A model generated the notes under the pieces. It ran no database searches and was not told where the DNA came from. It worked only from the letters and a program-made list of their open reading frames with translations. Made by a program: the position numbers and the translations under genes. This document shows, one piece after another, positions 1 through 6,000 of a DNA stretch of 8,631 nucleotides. Origin of the DNA: CAMDWQ01 sp964543965 (GTDB lineage: Bacteria > Omnitrophota > Gorgyraeia > 2-02-FULL-51-18); the NCBI GenBank assembly GCA_964543965.1, contig CAZJAX010000089.1:1-8631 (forward strand). Reading direction: 5' to 3'. The first letter of the stretch is position 1; each line of letters starts with the position of its first letter.

Positions 1-3000
1 CATACTGCAGCCCGAACATGCCCTCTTTGTCATAGACCGCCGCGGACTGCGAGATCTTCCACATCCAGTCGAACTCGCGCGGGTCGATCAGAGGATAGCG
101 CTGCATCACGAGCTGGCGGGACTCTTCGTAGCTGAAGGGTTCCAGGCGCACAGGGAGAAAACGGTTGATGAACGCGGATGAAAATTTGTGTTCGACCGGC
201 GAAGATATGATCATGTTCACCCACTCCGGCAGGACATACTCGGCCGGCTGGCCCTTTTCGTCTTCGACGGTGATGCTGCGCTGATTGTTCATGCGTGAAA
301 GAAAAAGGTTGAGGATCACGCGCTGTCTTTCCGGGATCGCGTCCATCAGGTGGAAAAATAGGAGCGTCTGTTCGTGGCGCGGACTGCTTTTTTCCTTCTC
401 ATAGTCGGCCCGCGTCATCGCATGGCGCAGCAGGAATCCCAGCGCCATCCTGAATTCTTTGGAAGTGTCTTCCGGCCTGATGCCGTAGCGGTCAAAATCC
501 GCCTGCAAGAGAGGCATCACCGACGATACCAGGTGCATGCGCCCCATGTGCGGGTGGCTCCAGAGCGTCTCAAGCTTTCGGCCGGTCTTATGTGCGAATT
601 TTTTGACCAGGTCGTAGTCGTCGGCACCCTCGGCGGGCATCACCGCGACCGGCATGCCGAGCGACAGCCCGTAAGCCATCGCGCGCATGGCGCCGTTCTG
701 GGACTCAAGATCTTCGGGATAGAAGATCTCGCTGTAGTCGACGCTGGTCGCCCCCGCCGTCGGCGCCATCGGGATGCCGCCGAACGAGTCCTGCGTCACT
801 TCGACGGGACCGCGCCAATAGCTCATGTAAAACGCCATGTCGCCGAGGATATCGACGAGAGACTTGCGGTCGCCCTCGGATAAGCGCTCGAAATACGAGA
901 CCATCACGCCGCGGAACAGGAGGACTTTCATGTCTTCTTCGGAAAGTGAGGTGTTTTTCTCCAGCGACTTGCGGATACCTTCGGCCATCAGGATCAGCTG
1001 GCGCGGCGAAAGCTCTTCTTTCGAGGGATGGCGCTTCAAAAACGCGATGTGGATGGCGGCCATACGGTCTTTTAGGGATTCCGGTACGCGGCCGAGGAGA
1101 TCCTTGCCCAAATAATGGTTGATGATGCGCTTGGCGTCTTCGGGAGAGATCTCGTTGTCCGTCCAGACTTTATGAGCTTTCGCGTCGACCGAGCTGGGGA
1201 CAGGCAGTCGGTCGAGCGTGCTGCCTGAAGGATTCTGCGTGACGAACAGCCTGAAGTTCTTGTGGCGCTTCAGGACCGGGCCCTTGTGGCGCTTCAGGAC
1301 CGGGCCGCGGTATCCGGGATAATACTGCGACAGATCAAGCTCGGGCTCCGAGGCGACCCGCGTCAAAAATACCATGATCTCCTGGGAATTAACTCCTACG
1401 GCGCCTTCGTCGAGGTTGACCGAGCCGCCCTGAGTATAGGCTTTCAGGAACGGGATCAAAAATTCTCCGGCGGCGTTGGGCGCGCCTGTGATGATGAACT
1501 CGTCCCCCTTCTTGGACAAGCGTCCGAGAAAGATCCCGAGATCGATGCCGTCGAACATGATCTCGTCGTATTTTGGGACGCCGATACGCGACGAGATCTC
1601 CCCGATCGACGCCGTCTTGCCGCCGCCCGGATGGCCCTCGATGACGCTGATGCGCCCATGTTTCCAGGCGATCGCCAGACTCGCCAGCTGGCGCACACCG
1701 CTCTCGGTCGGCGCCAGGAATTGCGCTGCGTCCGGGATCTCTGGGTGCTCGGTCGGGATCTCGATGCCGTCGGCATAAAAAACGACGATCCCCTCCGCAG
1801 TTTTCCGGAAACCGACACGGTTCTCGGGATCGGTCATCTCTCCCGGGTAGAATGAAAGCTCTTTGCGGTATGAAGGACGCAGTCCGATACCGAGCGTGTA
1901 ATAAGCGATATTTTTTGCCGTGCTTTCGAGGAATCCGGGTTCCTGACCCCGCGCTTTATACGCTTCGGAGATCTCAGCGGCGAATACATCGAGATCGAGC
2001 CGGCTTAGACGGATGTGTTCGTACAGATCTCCCTTTAGCTGGGCCTGGTAGCCTTTCTGCGCTTCGAGAGCCGCCCTTCGGGCGAAAGACCGGACCTTGG
2101 ATCCCGGCGGTATGCCGTAGCGGTCGAGCGCCCGCTCCATATGATCGCCGGCCCACTCGGCGCTGCGCTCGACGGACAGGTTGAGCGCCGTGAAGCGGTC
2201 GAGCTCCGGACCTGCCAGACGCGTGTCTTCTTCGGCGTTGGCGGTCGCGACAAATTTGAGGTTGGGCGGCGCGTGCGAATAGAACCATTTTGCCAGATCG
2301 AGCCGCAGGGACGGATCCGCTTCCATGGCCTCCCACCGCGCTTTCTGCGGATATCCCAAAAGCAAGGTGTCGAGAGCCGCTGCGTCGGCCGCGGCGGCGC
2401 GCAGCTCGGCAAAAAGGCGGTCGGCATTTTCCTGCGTGATCATTTCTTCGATCGATTCAAGACGGCCGGCCTGGAAGAATTCATTCAGCAGAGGCGTCGT
2501 CTTTTCATTCAAATGCGTATAGTCCTCCAGGATGGCGACAAGCCTCGGCGGGGCTGTGCCGGCAGGTGATTTGGCCGCCAGAAGCCGTGCCTGCAGGAAA
2601 AGATTGGGCAGGATGCCGAGACCGGAACTCAGGTCTGCTTTGAGCCTCCGCTTGGCCTTTTCGACGGCGCCAGGGGGTTCGAGATCGACGGTGCCCCGGG
2701 GCGTCCATCCGCCGAGCCATTGCCGCTTTCCGTGGACAAAACTCAAAGGGACGCGGATCGTTTGGCTCCGAGGCTCTGATGCGCCGAGCAGCCTCTCGAC
2801 AGTATCCGAAGAATCTTCCTGAGCGGCATTATTGAAAATAATTGTCGGCGAGGCTTCGGCCAGCGCGCTTGAAAGCGCCGCGGCTGGATCGAGGTCGGGC
2901 ACCGGCATTCCGTACCGCCCGAGAATTCCGTCGATGAGTTCCAAGGCTGTTTCCCTGTCGGCTGTGTTTTTCCACATGAGCGCATAGACTTCTTTGACTG

Positions 3001-6000
3001 CAAGCGCGAAGGCGCTTTTGGCATCTTTTCCTCCCCGCATCCCGCCCTTCATGCGCTCGAGCGTGCGCAGGATCAGGCGGCGCGTGACATCCTGCGGCGA
3101 ATCGATCGTGTTGACCGTATTCTTTGCGTCCCAGATCTGCGCATGTATCTCGGCGAGCGTCTGGGCGATCGCGCCCGAGAAAGCCGCCAGCTCCTTGTCT
3201 TTCATGAAAAAATCTTTGACCGTGACCGGCAGGTCTTTGGGATCCGAATACATCTGGTAGCGGGGGATCATCGCGGCGACCCGCGGAGGCACGGGATAGC
3301 GCCCTGCGTTGTTCTCGGAATTGACCGCAAAGAAACGCATATTGTTGCGGCTGACGGGAGCCGTGCGGACAAACTCGCCCGGTTTCGAAGAAGCGAACTC
3401 CGGCAGAAACTTTCGCGGCTGGGAAGCGATCTCCGGGTAAAGGTGGAGATAGAGGCCTCCTTCGGGGTTGGTGTTGATCTCGTTGAAGATGTGCGCATTT
3501 CCGCCGTCGGAGAGCTCTTGGACATAGGAGGCCTCTTTGAAAAGAATGCCGCCTTCCTGCGTAACTTCGAAGCTGCCTCGCACGTCCGAGGGTCCGGTCT
3601 CGGCGTTCACGGTGCGCTCGCTGATATTCAGGCCGATCATGCGGGCGAAAAGACGGCTGATCGTCGTCTTTCCTTCACCGGACGGACCCTCCAGCTGAGC
3701 CGTGCGGTAGCCGTATTTCCAGTCGCGGGCAAACTGGCTGAGCACGCGCGCTTCCATGCTTGCGAGGGAAAATCCGTAGAACTCGTTCAGAAGCTCGGAG
3801 GGCGTCTTCGAGCCGCGCATCTGCACGGCTTTTCTGAGATCCGCCCCGAGCTCAAGCTCGACGCCGTCAAAAAGCAGCTCTCCCTTCGCGCCGAACGTGA
3901 GCTTGGGCTCGTGCCCCGGCGTCAGGTCCGACCGACGGAAGACCTCATCCAATCGATTCCAATCCTCCCCGGATCGAAGGCGCAGCTTCAGATAACTTTC
4001 GGCTTCTGCAGCGAACACGTCCTCCTCGCGGAGACCCGACTCCTCAGAGCGGCCCTTCACGCGAAGCGCGATCTGCAGCATGTCCATCAGGGTCCAGTCG
4101 GGATCATTTTCCCACGGCGTTTTTTTCAGTTCTCTGGACAGGGCGATAAGCTTCCGTTCTATCGCAGGGCTGACGCCGGCCTTGCCGGCGATATACCCTT
4201 CGCGGGACGTCCTCATGGAGCTGGTGAAATGCACGAGCGTGCGGCTCAGGAACGAGTCATCCTGGATGAAACTCTGGCGGTCCATCGTGAAAATAAACTG
4301 CAGGTTCGGCGGAAGAGCGACTTCATACCCGCGGTCCGGGACACCGACCTTCTTCTCCCAGAGAACAGGGTTGAGCTGGACGCGCACTCGGCTCGGATAG
4401 GCTTCGACGCTGTCGATGATGATGGTGTGCCGGCTCTCGGGATCGGCCGCGGCGCGCCGCGCCATTTCCGCGAGAAGTCCTTCGTGCCATTCCATCTGGT
4501 TCTGCCAGGCATCCGGCTTTTCCAGGTACACGGCCGCGGATTGCCTCACGACAGAGTCCTTTAGAAGCTCGTCCATCTGCCTGACCACGTCGGCGCGGAC
4601 GCTCGGGTCGTCAGGAAGCCCCAAGACGGTCATCAGCGCCTTTTCCTTCAAAGCGGGCTCTGCTTTTCCGATCAAGTCATCGATCTCTTCATCGTCCATC
4701 TTTTCTTTGGGCATGTACATCCCAAAAAGATCCTTGCGTTTGGAATAAGGGCTCGAAGATAGGCGCACGGTCTTTCCGTCCCCTTTCTCGAGGCTCGCCA
4801 TCTTATCCTCGACGATCGGGACGTCATCCTTGTCTGAGACGATAAGGAGCGCGCGCGATACCTGGTAGGAGCGCTCGACCGTCGCATCCAACGATGACTG
4901 AAACGGAGACTGGCCTTCGGCGGCCTTGCGGGACGTGTTCTCGTAATCGGCGAAGTCGATGATCTCCTCGATCGCATCGACGCTTGTGATGCTGCTCAGA
5001 TCGCCGGTCTGTTCAGCTCTGAAAAAGATGCTTTGACCTTCCGCTGAAAGCGTCAACGCATCATAGATCGCCTTCACGAACGACGCGCGCGCCTCGGGCG
5101 TATCCAGCACGCGCGCATAGACATTGTGCGCCGTGAGGATGAACTGGCGGATCACGCTGCCGAAATTGTGCGTGCCGTCTTCCTCCACGTTGCGCAGATA
5201 GAACAGGCTGAAATCGACGTTGAACCGCACCAGGTCGCGGATAGTCAGGGAGTCTTCGCTCAGAGTGCTGGAACGCCCGATGATCTCCTGCGCGTTCCGG
5301 AAAAGATGGATGCTTAATCGGATGATCTCATCCTGCTCGCTCTCCGTCAGCGCCGTGCGCTTGATCCCCTCAAAATACGTGAGTTCGTGCTGTTTGATCA
5401 GGCTGTAGAAGTAGGTCTCTTTTTGCGTCCATTGACCCTTGATGACCTTGAGGTACGTCTGGTAATCAAGGCCGACGGTCAGAAGGCTCCCCTCGGAAAT
5501 AAGCTGGAAATACATGATCGCGATCATCCATTCGCTGCCGCGATCCTGGTAGACGCGGCGGTCGACAGCGCCCTTGAGCGCCTTGGAATTGTCCCAGCAT
5601 TCTTTGCCCAGGCGGTCTTCGATCGTCCGGCGCACCTCGTCGGGCAAAGTCATGACCGAAGACACGACCGGCTTGCTCGAAAAAATACCCAGAATTTTTT
5701 CATGAGCGGCGATATCCTCCCGAAGCTTCGCCAAAGGCGTGGTCGTCGGTATCTCACCGGCCAGCTGCTGCCTGAGATTGGCGAGCCTGCGCTCATAAAC
5801 CATCTTGATCGCTCCCTGGGCGATCGTGGTGATATCAGCCAGCCGAGCTCCCTGCGTCATCGCTCGGTAAAGCGCCGTGCGGAAAGCCTCGTCGGCGAGC
5901 TTTTCGGCATCGTCAATTTTCAGCTCGCTTCCCTGCCGCGCAAGATCCTGGTGCAGCCTCGCCAGGCCGATCATGCCGGGGATAAAGTCATTTCTTTCGG

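Noticed and set aside
1456..1818. Short minus-strand open frames in other registers, including 1974-2336, 2035-2427 and 2743-3024
   Set aside because: They overlap the giant ORF out of frame and give Arg/Ser-rich translations without motifs, while the main frame shows Walker A, Walker B and lid motifs in the same stretches.
3143..4564. 473-codon open frame on the + strand
   Set aside because: It lies exactly codon-on-codon opposite the giant minus-strand ORF, is rich in Arg, His, Gly and Asp, and matches no domain I recognise. The opposite strand encodes M1 and M2 with clear AAA motifs. GC-rich codon bias, which avoids TTA, CTA and TCA in the real gene, keeps this antisense frame open.
3905..4957. 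M1 read as evidence of a pseudogene or frameshift
   Set aside because: The frame is unbroken and strands, finger region and lid remain in order. Loss of the P-loop alone is common for structural modules in multi-AAA chains.
2..4957. Naming the protein dynein or midasin outright
   Set aside because: The module type is shared, but dynein stalk and linker domains are not seen, no MIDAS domain is in the window, and the N-terminal HEAT-like solenoid is not a midasin feature.
5550..5640. Possible membrane segment in the connector (aromatic/hydrophobic stretch EWMIAIMYFQL, around bases 5490-5550)
   Set aside because: The hydrophobic run is only about 11 residues and is flanked by charged residues, too short for a transmembrane helix.
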